From NCBI RefSeq assembly GCF_036173065.1, contig NZ_CP108041.1:434001-498000 (forward strand): a DNA stretch of 64,000 nt, given 5' to 3'. The notes beneath the pieces are model-generated. The model was not told the origin of the DNA. It ran no database searches and saw only the letters and a program-made list of their open reading frames with translations. This stretch comes from Rhodococcus sp. NBC_00297 (GTDB lineage: Bacteria; Actinomycetota; Actinomycetes; Mycobacteriales; Mycobacteriaceae). Below, piece by piece: positions 27,713-40,884 of this stretch. Both the position numbers and the translations under genes were made by a program. Position 1 is the first letter of the stretch; each line of letters starts with the position of its first letter.

Positions 27713-29736
27713 TCAGCTCGGCGTGACCTCGAGCACGGTCGGCACGATCATCGGCTTGCGGCGGTACTTGTCCGCCACCCAGCGACCGACGATGCGGCGG
27801 ACCGACTGCGCGATGCGGTGCGTGTCCCGCACACCCTCGCCGGCGAGACGCACCAACTCCGCCTCGACCAGCTGCGCCGCTTCCTTCAGTGCCGCGGGAT
27901 CGTCGGAGAAGCCGCGACCCGAGACCTCGGGAGTGCCGACGGACTTGCCGGTGGTGGTGTCCACGGCCATGGTGATGGCGATGAAGCCGCCCTCACCGAG
28001 GACGAGGCGGTCGGACAACGTCGAGTCGCCCACGTCGCCGACGGACAGGCCGTCGACGTACACGTGGCCCACCGGCACCTGGCCGACGATCTCGGCGAGG
28101 CCGTCGACCATGTCCACGACGACGCCGTCCTCGGCCAGCACCACGCGCTCCTCCGGCACACCCGTCGACACCGCGAGAGCGGCATTGGCGCGCAGGTGCC
28201 GCCACTCGCCGTGCACGGGCATCGCGTTGGTGGGACGGACCGCGTTGTAGAGGTACAGCAGCTCGCCGGCCGACGCGTGGCCGGAGACGTGCACCTTGGC
28301 GCTCTGCTGCGTGACCACCTTGGCGCCACGCTTCGCGAGCCCGTTGACGACGGCGAACACGGAGTTCTCGTTGCCGGGGATCAGCGACGACGCGAGGACG
28401 ACCAGGTCGTCGGCACGGATGTTGATCTGACGATGCTCACCCCGCGCCATCCGGGACAGCGCGGAGAGCGGCTCGCCCTGCGAGCCGGTGGAGACCAGGA
28501 CCAGCTTGTCGTCCGCGAGCTTCGTCGCGGTGTCCATGTCGACCTCGACACCCGAGGGCACCGTCAGGTACCCGAGCTCCTGGGCGATGGCCATGTTGCG
28601 CACCATCGACCGCCCGACGAAGGCGACCTTGCGGTTGTAGCGGTGTGCGACGTCGATGACCTGCTGGATGCGGTGCACGTGGCTCGCGAACGACGCGACG
28701 ATCACGCGGTTCCTGGCCTTGCCGATGACTGTGTCCAGGACACCGCCGATCTCGCGCTCGGGCGTGACGAATCCGGGCACCTCGGCATTGGTGGAGTCCA
28801 CCAGGAAGAGGTCGACACCCTCGTCGCCGAGTCGCGAGAACCCGCCGAGATCGGTCAGGCGGCCGTCGAGCGGCAGCTGGTCGAGCTTGATGTCGCCGGT
28901 GTGCAGCGCGACACCGGCATCGGTACGGATGGCGACGGCGAGCGCGTCGGGGATCGAGTGGTTGACCGCGAAGTACTCGAGCTCGAACGGTCCGTGGTTC
29001 GTGCTCTCGCCCTCGCGCACCTCGACGAGCTTCGGCTTCTGGCGGTGCTCACGGCACTTCGCCGCCAGCAGCGCCAACGTGAACTTGGAGCCGATGACCG
29101 GGATGTCCGGGCGCAGGCGCAGCAGGAACGGCACGGCACCGATGTGGTCCTCGTGACCGTGGGTGAGCACCAGGGCGACCACGTCGTCCATCCGGTTCTC
29201 GATGTGACGGAAGTCCGGGAGGATCAGGTCGACACCGGGCTGTGCGTCCTCGGGGAAGAGCACACCGCAGTCGACGATGAGCAGCTTGCCCTTGTGCTCG
29301 AAGACCGTCATGTTGCGGCCGATCTCGCCGATGCCGCCGAGAGCGACGACGCGGAGACCGTTCTTCGGTGCCTTGGGCGGCGCTCCGAGTCGCTGCGTCT
29401 TGTCCACGACCGTGCGCGCATCGGGTCGCTGGATGGCAGCGGAGTTCTGCGGGGTGCGCGCGGGACGCGACCGGGGACCGCGGCCCCCACCCGAGCCCGA
29501 GTTGCCGTTCGACGATCGCGAGCCGCCCGACTGGCGGTCGCGGCCGGTCGGCGCGTCCTTCACGGGCGCCTCCTTCACGGGAGCGGCTTTCGCCGGCGCC
29601 TGCGCCGCGGGGGCGTCCTGCACGGGCGCGGCCTCGGCCTTCGGTGCAGGAGGAGCGGGCTGCTGTTCCTGCGGAGGAAGTTCCGCGGGCGGTCCGGCAC
29701 TACGGGTGGCACTGCGCCGCCTGGGCGGTCGAGTCA

Positions 29737-29737
<1 letters not shown>
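27713..29737 (-). CDS. rnj: Ribonuclease J
   Basis: A 674-residue metallo-beta-lactamase/beta-CASP nuclease with 5'-3' exo- and endonuclease activity in mRNA decay. The metal site is LTHGHEDHIGA, with further ligands in LHTGDIKLD and VSGHAS. The N-terminus carries about 125 extra residues rich in Pro, Ala, Gly and Arg, ahead of the conserved GLRVVALGGIGEIGRNM; such a low-complexity arm is typical of actinobacterial RNase J. The ATG shares one base with the dapA stop (TGATG), and a good AGGAG precedes it. Confidence 0.95.
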
Positions 29738-30750
<1,013 letters not shown>

Positions 30751-31524
30751 CTATTCCCCCGCGTACGAGCTCCTGGCGACTTCCGTCCCGTCGGCCAGTG
30801 TCTCGATCTCGAAGTCCGCGAAGACGTCGGGGGCGACCTCGACGAGCCGCCGCAGACAGGCCACCGCGAGCCGTCGGATCTCGAGATCGGCGTGCTCCGA
30901 GGCCCGCATGGTGACGAAATGCCGCCACGACCGGTAGTTCCCGGTCATCACCAGTCGTGTCTCCACGGCGTTCGGGAGCACCGAGCGCGCGGCCTGCCGC
31001 GCCTGCTTCCCGGCGACGACCGCAGCCGAGTCCGCACCGGTCTCCGCTTCGAGTGCGGACAGCAGCGCGTCGTACGCGGCACGGGACGAGTCGGTCGCAT
31101 TCTGGAACAACTCACGCAACGTCGCGTCGGACTCGAGGGCCGGGGGCACGACCATCGACGCGTCGCGCTCGGACACCGAACGCTGGGAGAGTTGCGAGAA
31201 GGAGAAATGTCGGTGCCGGATCAACTCATGGCTACAGGAACGTGAGATACCGGTGATGTAGAAGCTCGCCGACGCGTGCTCGAACACCGACCAGTTCCCC
31301 ACAGCCAGTAGATGGTTCAGGTACCCGGAGTTGGTCGCGGTGCGCGGATTGGGCTTCGACCAGCTCTGGTAGCAGGCCCGGCCGGCGAACTCGACCAGCG
31401 CCTGACCGCCGTCGGCGTCGGTCTCCCACGGCACGTCCGACGGCGCGGTGAAGGACGTGGCGGCCACCAGCTCGACGGACAACGGGGCACCGGCACGATG
31501 CTCGGACACTGGACGCTGGGACAT
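30751..31524 (-). CDS. thyX: Flavin-dependent thymidylate synthase ThyX
   Basis: Makes dTMP from dUMP using FAD, NADPH and methylene-tetrahydrofolate. The ThyX motif is present as [14 protein letters not shown], and the C-terminal substrate region reads [18 protein letters not shown]. The 257-residue length is normal. Start: ATG at 31524 (MSQRPVSEH), with no clear ribosome binding site, so the mRNA may be short-leadered. It precedes dapA in the conserved thyX-dapA-rnj order. Confidence 0.95.
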   Translation of the reverse strand: MSQRPVSEHRAGAPLSVELVAATSFTAPSDVPWETDADGGQALVEFAGRACYQSWSKPNPRTATNSGYLNHLLAVGNWSVFEHASASFYITGISRSCSHELIRHRHFSFSQLSQRSVSERDASMVVPPALESDATLRELFQNATDSSRAAYDALLSALEAETGADSAAVVAGKQARQAARSVLPNAVETRLVMTGNYRSWRHFVTMRASEHADLEIRRLAVACLRRLVEVAPDVFADFEIETLADGTEVARSSYAGE

Positions 31525-31550
31525 TCGACACAGACTATGGGGTGGCGGCG

Positions 31551-32792
31551 TCATTCAGGGACGGCGCGTACCTCGCGGCGCAGGTCGGCCGCGAGATCAC
31601 CACGGTCACCGACCACGACGTCCGCCACGTCCAGCCATCGCGCCATCTCCGTCACCGACGCGGCCAGCGCCGACGCCACCTCGCCGCGGCGACCACGGGC
31701 GTCGACGGATGCCTCGGTGAACGCACCGGGCACCGTGAGCACTCCCCCGGCGCGATCGACCCGGACGTCGACCCGGGCGACGAGCTCGTCGTGCAGCAGG
31801 AACGGGAAGACGTAGTACCCGAACGTCCGCTTCGGCTCCGGCGTGTAGATCTCGATGCGGTAGCGGAAGTCGAAGAGACGCTCGGTGCGCGGACGGCCGA
31901 AGATCAGCGGGTCGAACGGGCACAGCAGTGCGGCCGACTCGACGGACCGCGGTATCCGGGTGTCGCGATGCAGGAAGGCCTGATCCCGCCACCCGGTGAC
32001 GGCCACGGGCACCAGCACGCCCGCGTCCACCAGGTCGGCCACGCCCCGAGTGGTCTGGGCCGCCGACAGTCGGTAGTGATCGCGCAGGTCGGCCGCGGTG
32101 GCGACCCCCATCGCCTCGGCGGACTTCTCGACGAGCTGACGCACCGCGTCCACCTCGTCCACCCGTCGCGACACGACGTCCGCGGGCAGTACGCGCTCGG
32201 CGAGGTCGTACAGCCTCGTGAACCGTTCCCGGCGCGGTACCGACAACACGCCACCGGCGAAGAGCTGTTCGCACACCACCTTGACGTCACTGTGGTCCCA
32301 CCACGGCCCCTTCGGGCCGGGTCTGCGGCGATCCAGCAGAACTTCGAGATCGCGCGCGGTGACGGGCCCCTGGTCGCGGATCGCGTCGAGCACGTCCTCC
32401 ACCAGTCCGGGACTGCGCGCGGCGACCCTCGCGGCGCCGCCCCACCGGCCGTGCTCGTACTGATCCATCCGCCACCGCATCAGCGGCCAGTCGGCGACGG
32501 GCAGGAATGCCGCCTCGTGCGCCCAGTACTCGACGAGCAGGCGCGGCGATCGCGCCGTGTCGGTCCATGCCGCATCGTCCAGCGCCTGACGGTCGTAGGG
32601 GCCGACACGACTGAACACCGGCGCGTAGTGCGCCCGCACCGCCGCGGACACCGAATCGATCTGCAGCAACTTCGTCGAGCGCACCACACCCGCCACCGCG
32701 CGCCTGCCGGAGAACGCACCGGACCGCGCTCGACCGAAGCCCTGGGCCGCGACGGCCGTGCGACGCGCTGCCGCCGCGGACAGCTCACGCAT
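31551..32792 (-). CDS. YcaQ/AlkX-like winged-helix DNA glycosylase
   Basis: A 413-residue HTH_42 family protein. The family includes E. coli YcaQ and Streptomyces AlkZ, which remove alkylated bases and unhook interstrand cross-links. The catalytic QxD motif is present as [15 protein letters not shown], followed by SRVGPYD. Tandem winged helices fill the middle ([31 protein letters not shown]), with a beta-barrel end. Start: ATG at 32792, overlapping the upstream transporter gene by 8 bp; a GTG two codons earlier is possible. Confidence 0.85.
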   Translation of the reverse strand: MRELSAAAARRTAVAAQGFGRARSGAFSGRRAVAGVVRSTKLLQIDSVSAAVRAHYAPVFSRVGPYDRQALDDAAWTDTARSPRLLVEYWAHEAAFLPVADWPLMRWRMDQYEHGRWGGAARVAARSPGLVEDVLDAIRDQGPVTARDLEVLLDRRRPGPKGPWWDHSDVKVVCEQLFAGGVLSVPRRERFTRLYDLAERVLPADVVSRRVDEVDAVRQLVEKSAEAMGVATAADLRDHYRLSAAQTTRGVADLVDAGVLVPVAVTGWRDQAFLHRDTRIPRSVESAALLCPFDPLIFGRPRTERLFDFRYRIEIYTPEPKRTFGYYVFPFLLHDELVARVDVRVDRAGGVLTVPGAFTEASVDARGRRGEVASALAASVTEMARWLDVADVVVGDRGDLAADLRREVRAVPE

Positions 32793-33705
32793 GGGCACCG
32801 CCCGCGTTCGTCCGGGCGTGAGTCACTCCGGCGTCGACGACGGACACCAGGAGCAGCACCGCACCGACGGCGCCCACCGCCGTGAGTCGTTCGTCCAGCA
32901 GGATCACTGCCAGGACGGTACCGGTGAGAGGTTCGAGGAGTGCGACGACCGCCGCCGTCGACGCCGCCGCGGTCCGCAGTCCGCGGAAGTAAGCGCTGTA
33001 GGCCACAGCCGTCGGGACGAGGGCGAAGCTCAGCACGAGGAGAATGCTCGTCACCGACACGACCGGGAGCAGCGCCGTGCGGTCCGTGGCTGTCGCTGCC
33101 ACCGCGAGCAGCGCCCCGCCCAGCACGAACGACCATCCGGTGACGACGGTGTCGTCGCCCTGCGCGGCATGTCGACGACCGACGAGGGTCATCGTCGCGA
33201 ACGCACTGCCCGACACCACCGCCAGAGCGCCGCCCACGACGGTGGACCGCAGATCGCCGTCGGCCGGGGAACCGACGAGCAGCCCGAGCCCCGCGACACC
33301 GACGACGACGGTCCGCACGACGGCACCCGCCGGGCGGCGACGTGCCGTCAGCGACTCCACGAGGACGACCACCACGGGAGCCGACCCGATGGTCACCAGG
33401 GTCGCGGCCGCCACGCCCGCCGTGACGGTGGCCGCGAAGTAGGCACCCTGGAAGACCGCGGCGAGTGTTCCGACGACGGCGATGCGACGCCACACAGGTC
33501 GGCCGCGCGGCAGGACGCCCCCGGTCGCGGCCACGACCGCGAGGAGCATCAGCCCGCCGAGGCCGAGCCGGTACGCGGCGACCGCGGTGGACGGGAGGTC
33601 CGCGGAGCGACCCAGCGCGGTTCCGAGAACACCGCCGGTCCCCCACAGCACGGCGGCGACGACGAGCAACGCCACACCTGATCGCGGCGCACTCGTGTGC
33701 GGCAC
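32785..33705 (-). CDS. EamA/DMT family transporter
   Basis: A 306-residue membrane protein with ten predicted helices in two EamA repeats (first repeat VALLVVAAVLWGTGGVLGTAL, second VVGGALAVVSGSAFATMTLVGRR). Such carriers export amino acids, nucleosides or drugs. The GTG at 33705 is chosen for its strong GAGGAGG ribosome binding site at 6-bp spacing. It is coupled to the glycosylase gene by overlap, so it could export a DNA-damaging metabolite, but that is speculation. Confidence 0.85.
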   Translation of the reverse strand: MPHTSAPRSGVALLVVAAVLWGTGGVLGTALGRSADLPSTAVAAYRLGLGGLMLLAVVAATGGVLPRGRPVWRRIAVVGTLAAVFQGAYFAATVTAGVAAATLVTIGSAPVVVVLVESLTARRRPAGAVVRTVVVGVAGLGLLVGSPADGDLRSTVVGGALAVVSGSAFATMTLVGRRHAAQGDDTVVTGWSFVLGGALLAVAATATDRTALLPVVSVTSILLVLSFALVPTAVAYSAYFRGLRTAAASTAAVVALLEPLTGTVLAVILLDERLTAVGAVGAVLLLVSVVDAGVTHARTNAGGAHA

Positions 33706-33783
33706 CGGCAGCCTCCTCACCCTCACGTGTCCAGCGACCGTAGCGCCGGTGGACAGTACTGCTCACTCCGGCGTAACGTGCGT

Positions 33784-33803
33784 AACAGTACAAGCGTACT
33801 GTT
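33784..33803. promoter_or_regulatory. Operator-like palindrome in the divergent promoter region
   Basis: AACAGTAC-AAGC-GTACTGTT: perfect 8-bp arms around a 4-bp spacer, 25 bp before the methyltransferase start and 79 bp before the EamA start. Size and symmetry suit a TetR-type dimer. No TetR gene lies in the window. Confidence 0.65.
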
Positions 33804-33827
33804 TGCCGGCCCGTCGAAGGAGCCATC

Positions 33828-34598
33828 ATGTGGAGCCCGTCCGACTACCTCACCTTCGCCGACGAGCGCACCCGTCCGTTCCGCGAACTGCTCGCACGCA
33901 TCTCTGTCGGGAGTCCCCGGCGCGTCGCCGATCTCGGCTGCGGCCCGGGCAATGCGACGGCGTTGCTCGCGCACCGCTGGCCGGACACCGCCGTCGAGGC
34001 GTCGGACAACTCGCCGGACATGGTCGCGGCCGCGCGCGCTGCCGGTCTGGACGCCACCGTGCTCGACGTGCGGGACTGGGTGCCGTCCTCCGACACCGAC
34101 GTCGTCGTCTCCAACGCGACTCTGCAGTGGGTGCCCGAACACCGGGAACTGCTGGCGCGCTGGCCCGGCCAGTTGCCGGACGGTGCCGTGATCGCCGTCC
34201 AGATGCCCGGCAATTTCGATGCACCGTCGCACCGCATCATCCGGGACCTCGCGACATCGGACGCCTGGGCACCGCGACTTCCCACTCTCGAGCTGCGGCA
34301 CGCGAACGCCGTGGACGATCCCGAGCAGTACGCCGACCTGCTGGCCGCCCGGGGTTGCGCCGTGGACGCCTGGGAGACCACGTACGTCCAGCAACTCCGT
34401 GGTGCCCGGCCCGTTCTCGACTGGGTCTCCGGCACCGCTCTCACCCCGATCTTCGACCTCCTCGACGAGAAGGGTCGGGACGAGTTCCGCGACGACCTCG
34501 CTCCGTTGTTGGCCGAGACCTACCCGGCGCGATCCGACGGGACCACCTTCTTCCCGTTCCGACGCGTCTTCGTCGTCGCGGTGGTGCAGAACGGCTGA
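33828..34598 (+). CDS. tam: Trans-aconitate 2-methyltransferase-like enzyme
   Basis: A 256-residue class I SAM-dependent methyltransferase. Motif I is VADLGCGPGNATALLA, the acidic loop is VEASDNSPDMV, and the post-I region is VVVSNATLQWVPEH. The start MWSPSDYLTFADERTRPFREL and FDAPSHRIIRDLA are typical of Tam, which methylates trans-aconitate and so detoxifies an aconitase inhibitor. A promoter palindrome precedes it. The gene does not appear to be in an operon with a TCA-cycle gene. Confidence 0.88.
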   Translation: MWSPSDYLTFADERTRPFRELLARISVGSPRRVADLGCGPGNATALLAHRWPDTAVEASDNSPDMVAAARAAGLDATVLDVRDWVPSSDTDVVVSNATLQWVPEHRELLARWPGQLPDGAVIAVQMPGNFDAPSHRIIRDLATSDAWAPRLPTLELRHANAVDDPEQYADLLAARGCAVDAWETTYVQQLRGARPVLDWVSGTALTPIFDLLDEKGRDEFRDDLAPLLAETYPARSDGTTFFPFRRVFVVAVVQNG

Positions 34599-34636
34599 CG
34601 AGCAGGACGGTGCGGCCGGACGGATACTCTCGAATC

Positions 34637-35290
34637 ATGCATCGGTCGGCGCTCGTTCCCCTGATCCTGTCGGCCGCCCTCCTCGCCGGGGGCTGCGGCA
34701 GGGCCGTCGAGGGACGTCCGACGGCCGACGCGTGGGTGCCCACCGCCGACAATCCCGACCCCTCTCTCGCGCTCGACGGCATCGAGGTGGTCGACTACCC
34801 GCCCGCCTACCACGTACTGCCGAACTACCGTGTGGCGTACGCCTTCTCACCGCCGATGGGTGGTCGACACGACAACGCGTGGGCGACGTGCACCGGCGTG
34901 GTCTATCCGGAGGCCGTGCGCACCGAGAACATGGTGCACTCCCTCGAACACGGTGCCGTGTGGATCGCATACGACCCCGAAGCGCTCGACGACGGCGAGA
35001 TCGCAGCGCTGGCCGCGCGGGTGGAGGGCGAGCCGTACCTGATGATGTCGCCGTATCCGGGCATGGATCGCCGGATCTCGCTGCAGTCGTGGGGGCATCG
35101 CCTGGCAGTGGAGAGCAGCGACGACGAGCGCATCGACCGTTTCGTCTCGGCACTGCGCCTGAATCCGAACACTTTCCCGGAGCCCGGCGCGACGTGCGCG
35201 ACCCTGCCCACCACGTTCGACACGGCGAACCCGCCGGCGTTCGTCGAGAGCGCGCCGGATCCCGCATCCCCGCTGACCCTTCCGGAGTGA
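34637..35290 (+). CDS. DUF3105 lipoprotein
   Basis: A 217-residue exported protein with a lipobox (LAGGC, Cys20) and a DUF3105 domain: YHVLPNYRVAYAFSPPMGGRHDNAW, then NMVHSLEHGAVWIAYDPEAL. The conserved His and Asp residues (GGRHDN, HSLEHG) look like a metal site. Two cysteines (ATCTGV and GATCAT) could pair. Function is unknown. It follows tam by 38 bp on the same strand. Confidence 0.82.
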   Translation: MHRSALVPLILSAALLAGGCGRAVEGRPTADAWVPTADNPDPSLALDGIEVVDYPPAYHVLPNYRVAYAFSPPMGGRHDNAWATCTGVVYPEAVRTENMVHSLEHGAVWIAYDPEALDDGEIAALAARVEGEPYLMMSPYPGMDRRISLQSWGHRLAVESSDDERIDRFVSALRLNPNTFPEPGATCATLPTTFDTANPPAFVESAPDPASPLTLPE

Positions 35291-35743
35291 TCAGGCAGGT
35301 ATGATCGTCGCTGCCAACGTGCTACCGAGTTCGACGAGCCGTTCCCGCGCAGCGGCGTCGAACCCGGTCACCTCGACGGGCACCGCGGCCGGCTCGAGGC
35401 CCCATCCGCTCACGATGCTCGTCAGTGCGCGCACCGCGCCCGCAGTGTCGTTGTTGCCGTACACCCAGGCGCCCCAGGGCTTTCCGTTCATCGACCCGAG
35501 CGTCGGGTAGTACACCGTGTCGAGGAAATGCTTGAGAGCACCGGACATGTACCCGAAGTTCGCGGGAGTGCCGAGGAGGATGCCGTCCGCGTCGACCACG
35601 TCGGCGATCGTGGCACCCAGGGCCGGGCGCACCCGGACGTCGACACCCTCGATGTCGGGACTCCGCGCCCCGGCCAGCACCGCCTCGAGCATCTCCGCCA
35701 TGGGCGGCGACACCGTGTGGTGCACCACCAGCAGGACGGTCAC
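35291..35743 (-). CDS. Flavodoxin-like NAD(P)H-dependent oxidoreductase
   Basis: A 150-residue flavodoxin-fold protein: FMN phosphate loop VVHHTVSPPMAEML at the N-terminus, GTPANFGYMSGALKHFLD around the isoalloxazine site, and GNNDTAGA near the end. The homologue Rv2771c sits by dapB in mycobacteria. The GTG at 35743 overlaps the stop of the upstream gene (GTGA). Its stop abuts the convergent lipoprotein stop with no gap. The physiological substrate is unknown. Confidence 0.85.
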   Translation of the reverse strand: MTVLLVVHHTVSPPMAEMLEAVLAGARSPDIEGVDVRVRPALGATIADVVDADGILLGTPANFGYMSGALKHFLDTVYYPTLGSMNGKPWGAWVYGNNDTAGAVRALTSIVSGWGLEPAAVPVEVTGFDAAARERLVELGSTLAATIIPA

Positions 35744-36201
35744 GCGCTCTCGGTGCGCTCGAGTTCCACGGCGCGCCGCATGATCTCGCGTGCGCGCCCG
35801 CGATCGCCCGCGTAGTCGTACGCACGGGCGAGACGGTAGTTCGTGCGCCAGTCGTCGGGCGACTTCTCGTACTCCGCCTTGACGTCCGCGAAGAGCGAAT
35901 CCGCCGCGCCGCGCTCGATGCGCCCGGACGGCATGCGCGGAAGGTCGTCGACGTCCAGCTCGAGATTCTCGTCGTGGATCCGACGGGCGAGGTGCTGGTG
36001 CCGGAAACCCGCCCGCAGCGTCGCCGCCACGATCCACAGGCCCAGCAGCGGAAGGATCAGCACACCGATACCCAGCCCGATGTTCACCGGACCGCCGAGC
36101 TGGATGAAGTCGATCCCCCGCCCGCCCAGAATGACGAAGTAGACGCCGAGAACCAACACCATCACGGCGATGATCGCGACCACTCGCGAATACTTGCTCA
36201 C
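35740..36201 (-). CDS. Membrane protein with TPR-like tail (Rv2772c-type)
   Basis: A 153-residue protein with two N-terminal membrane helices (VVAIIAVMVLVLGVYFVIL and GLGIGVLILPLLGLWIVAATL) and a cytoplasmic helical part that ends in one tetratricopeptide-like pair (DWRTNYRLARAYDYAGDRGRAREIMRRAVELE). The same gene lies between dapB and the flavodoxin gene in mycobacteria. No function is known. It starts 31 bp after the dapB stop. Confidence 0.78.
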   Translation of the reverse strand: MSKYSRVVAIIAVMVLVLGVYFVILGGRGIDFIQLGGPVNIGLGIGVLILPLLGLWIVAATLRAGFRHQHLARRIHDENLELDVDDLPRMPSGRIERGAADSLFADVKAEYEKSPDDWRTNYRLARAYDYAGDRGRAREIMRRAVELERTESA

Positions 36202-36232
36202 GCCGACCGTCCTCCGGACTTCCCGCTGCTCA

Positions 36233-38127
<1,895 letters not shown>

Positions 38128-38136
38128 GCCGCCACG

Positions 38137-40836
38137 TTAACCCGGCGGCGTCGGCGGTTGCGGCACTCTGGGATTGAGAAGATGCGCGACCAGCGCGGTC
38201 CAGCCGGTCTGATGGCTGGCGCCGAGCCCCTCTCCGGTGTCCCCGTCGAAGTACTCGCTGAAGGTCGGATGTTCCGACCACAGCGGATCGTCCGAGGACT
38301 CGATGCGATCGCCGTCCGACGGCCGACCGGATCCGCGCACGCGGAACAGGTCCGCGAGGCCGTTCTCGATGATCTCGGCGGCCTCGACCAGGGTGCGCTG
38401 CACGCCGGACCCGGTGGGGATCTCGATGGTGAACGTGTCGCCGAAGTAGCGACCGTAGGCGCGGAGCTTGTCGGCGAGCAGCACGTTGACGGGGAACCAC
38501 ACCGGGCCGCGCCAGTTCGAGTTCCCGCCGAACATCGACGTGCGGGACTCCCCCGGCTCGTACTCGATGGACAGTGATCGGCCCTCGACCTCCATCGTGA
38601 CGCCGTCGCGGTAGGACGCGGACAGCGACCGGATACCGAAGGACGACAGGAACTCGTCGCTGTCGAACATGCGCTCGAGGATGCGCCGCAGCCGATCGGG
38701 ATCGACGAGGGCGAGGAGCATGCGCCAGGTCCCGTTGTCGTTGCGCGACATCATCGGGGACACCAGATCCGGTCTCCGGTGCTGCAACCACCGCAAGCGA
38801 GACGTCAGGTCCGGACACTCCTTCGGCACCCACGACGGGATCTCGGTGGCCCCCAGGATCGGCAGGAGGCCCACCATCGAGCGCACCCGCAGCGGCACCG
38901 CGTCACCGTGCGGTGGGGCGAGGACGTCGTAGAAGAATCCGTCCTCCTCGTGCCACAGCGACATCTGCGCCGACCCGAAGGATCCCACGGCCTCCGCGAT
39001 GGACAGGAAGTGCGCGAAGAACTTCGTCGCGACGTCGTCCCAGGCGGAGTCGTGGCGTGCCAGTTCGATCGCGATCTTGAACATCTGCTGGCAGTAGAAC
39101 GCCATCCAACTGGTCGCGTCGGACTGCTCGAGTCGGAAACCGGGAGGCAGTGGTTCCGAGCGGTTGAACATCCCGATGTTGTCCATCCCGAGGAAGCCGC
39201 CCTCGAAGATGTTGGAGCCGCCCGCGTCCTTGCGGTTGACCCACCACGAGAAGTTCAACAGCAGCTTGGTGAACACCCGGACCAGGAACTCACGGTCGCG
39301 GTGTCCGTCGATGCGGTAGACCTGCCACACCGCCCAGGCGTGGACCGGCGGGTTGACGTCTCCGAACTCCCACTCGTACGCGGGCAGTTGACCGTTGGGG
39401 TGCATCGCCCACTCGCGACACATGAGCACGAGCTGTTCCTTGGCGAAGTCCGGGTCGACGTGCGCCAGCGGGATGGTGTGGAAGGCGAGATCCCATGCGG
39501 CGAACCACGGGTACTCCCACTCGTCCGGCATGGAGACGACGTCCGCGAGCGAGAAGTGCGACCAGGCATGGTTGCGGGCGGTCGCGTCGAGTCGCGACTG
39601 CGGCGCCGACGCTCCCACCGGATCACCCTGCGCCCACTCGCGTACGTCGTAGCGGTAGAGCTGTTTGCACCACAGCAGGCCGGCGTAGGCGCGCCGTGCG
39701 ACGTGGCGGTCGGCCGCGGACAGATCCGGGCCGATGACGTGGTCGTAGAACTGGTCCGCCTCGTACCGTCGGTCGGCGAGGACCGCGTCGAAGCCGGGGC
39801 CGAACGTGAACGAGTCCGGCACCGCGGTGCTCAACCGGAGACGGATGCTGCGGGTCTCGCCGGGCGCCACGTCGTCGAGCGAGTACCAGAACGCACTCTT
39901 CGTCCCCGTGCCGTCCGGATTGACGGCCGACTCGTCGCCCTCGACGATGCGCCGCCCGATGCCGTCCTTCGTCCAGGCCGAGAGGTTCTCCGCGGCGCCG
40001 AACAGCTCCACCGCATTGGTCTCGTTGTCGCAGAACAGCACTCGCGCATCACCCTGAGCGGCGAGGTGGTACCGGCCGAGAAAACCGTGCTCCGCACGCA
40101 CCACGGCCATGTCACCGGGAAGCGCGTCCGCCGTGACGTCGACGATGGAGGCGGTGCGATCGTCGCGCCCCCAGGACCACGTGTTGCGCAACCACAGATG
40201 CGGCACCACGTCGACCGATGCGGCCTCGGGCCCGTGATTGGTGACGTCGACGACGATGCACACGTCGTCCGGCGACGCCTTGGCGTAGGTGACGACCACG
40301 TCGAAGAACCGGTTCTCGTCCAGCACCCCGGTGTCGGCCAGTTCGAACTCGCGGTCCATGCGTGTGCGCGCGCGGCTCGCCTCACGCAGCCCCTCGTAGG
40401 GGTACTCGGCCTGCGGGTAGCGGTAGAGCCAGGTCATCCAGCTGTGGGTGGGCGTTCCGTCGAGCGCCCACCAGTACTCCTTGGCGTCCTCGCCGTGATT
40501 GCCCTCACCGTTGGTGAGTCCGAACAGCCGCTCCTTGAGGATCGGATCGCGCCGGTTCCACAGGGCCACCGAGAAATTGAGGAAGCCGAAGCGGTCGCAG
40601 ATGCCCCCGAGGCCGTCCTCGCCCCATCGGTAGGCGCGCGAGCGGGCGTGGTCGAAGGGGAAGGACTCCCAGGCGTTACCGTCCTCGGAGTAGTCCTCGC
40701 GCACGGTGCCCCACTGACGGCCCGCGAGATACGGGCCCCAGGTACGCCAGGCGCTCTGTGCTCCGGGCGATTCGGCGAGCCGAGAGTGCTCGACGGTCGG
40801 GTGTGCAGGCTGATCTGCGGCGTCGGTCACCGCCAC
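38137..40836 (-). CDS. GH63/MGH1-like glycoside hydrolase
   Basis: An 899-residue cytoplasmic protein with no signal peptide. An N-terminal beta-sandwich (residues 30-370: WGPYLAGRQWGTVREDYSEDG, KEYWWALDGTPTHSWMTWLYRYPQ) precedes an (alpha/alpha)6 barrel with FAAWDLAFHTIPLAHVDPDFA and GNSNWRGPVWFPVN, the acid-base and substrate motifs seen in GH63 glucosidases and mannosylglycerate hydrolases. The natural substrate in actinobacteria is unknown. The GTG start lies 48 bp after the AMP-binding gene, suggesting joint transcription. Confidence 0.85.
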   Translation of the reverse strand: MAVTDAADQPAHPTVEHSRLAESPGAQSAWRTWGPYLAGRQWGTVREDYSEDGNAWESFPFDHARSRAYRWGEDGLGGICDRFGFLNFSVALWNRRDPILKERLFGLTNGEGNHGEDAKEYWWALDGTPTHSWMTWLYRYPQAEYPYEGLREASRARTRMDREFELADTGVLDENRFFDVVVTYAKASPDDVCIVVDVTNHGPEAASVDVVPHLWLRNTWSWGRDDRTASIVDVTADALPGDMAVVRAEHGFLGRYHLAAQGDARVLFCDNETNAVELFGAAENLSAWTKDGIGRRIVEGDESAVNPDGTGTKSAFWYSLDDVAPGETRSIRLRLSTAVPDSFTFGPGFDAVLADRRYEADQFYDHVIGPDLSAADRHVARRAYAGLLWCKQLYRYDVREWAQGDPVGASAPQSRLDATARNHAWSHFSLADVVSMPDEWEYPWFAAWDLAFHTIPLAHVDPDFAKEQLVLMCREWAMHPNGQLPAYEWEFGDVNPPVHAWAVWQVYRIDGHRDREFLVRVFTKLLLNFSWWVNRKDAGGSNIFEGGFLGMDNIGMFNRSEPLPPGFRLEQSDATSWMAFYCQQMFKIAIELARHDSAWDDVATKFFAHFLSIAEAVGSFGSAQMSLWHEEDGFFYDVLAPPHGDAVPLRVRSMVGLLPILGATEIPSWVPKECPDLTSRLRWLQHRRPDLVSPMMSRNDNGTWRMLLALVDPDRLRRILERMFDSDEFLSSFGIRSLSASYRDGVTMEVEGRSLSIEYEPGESRTSMFGGNSNWRGPVWFPVNVLLADKLRAYGRYFGDTFTIEIPTGSGVQRTLVEAAEIIENGLADLFRVRGSGRPSDGDRIESSDDPLWSEHPTFSEYFDGDTGEGLGASHQTGWTALVAHLLNPRVPQPPTPPG

Positions 40837-40884
40837 AGTGTGCCCCGACGGACGCGGACGTGCATCGCACCGGAAGCCCGGGTG

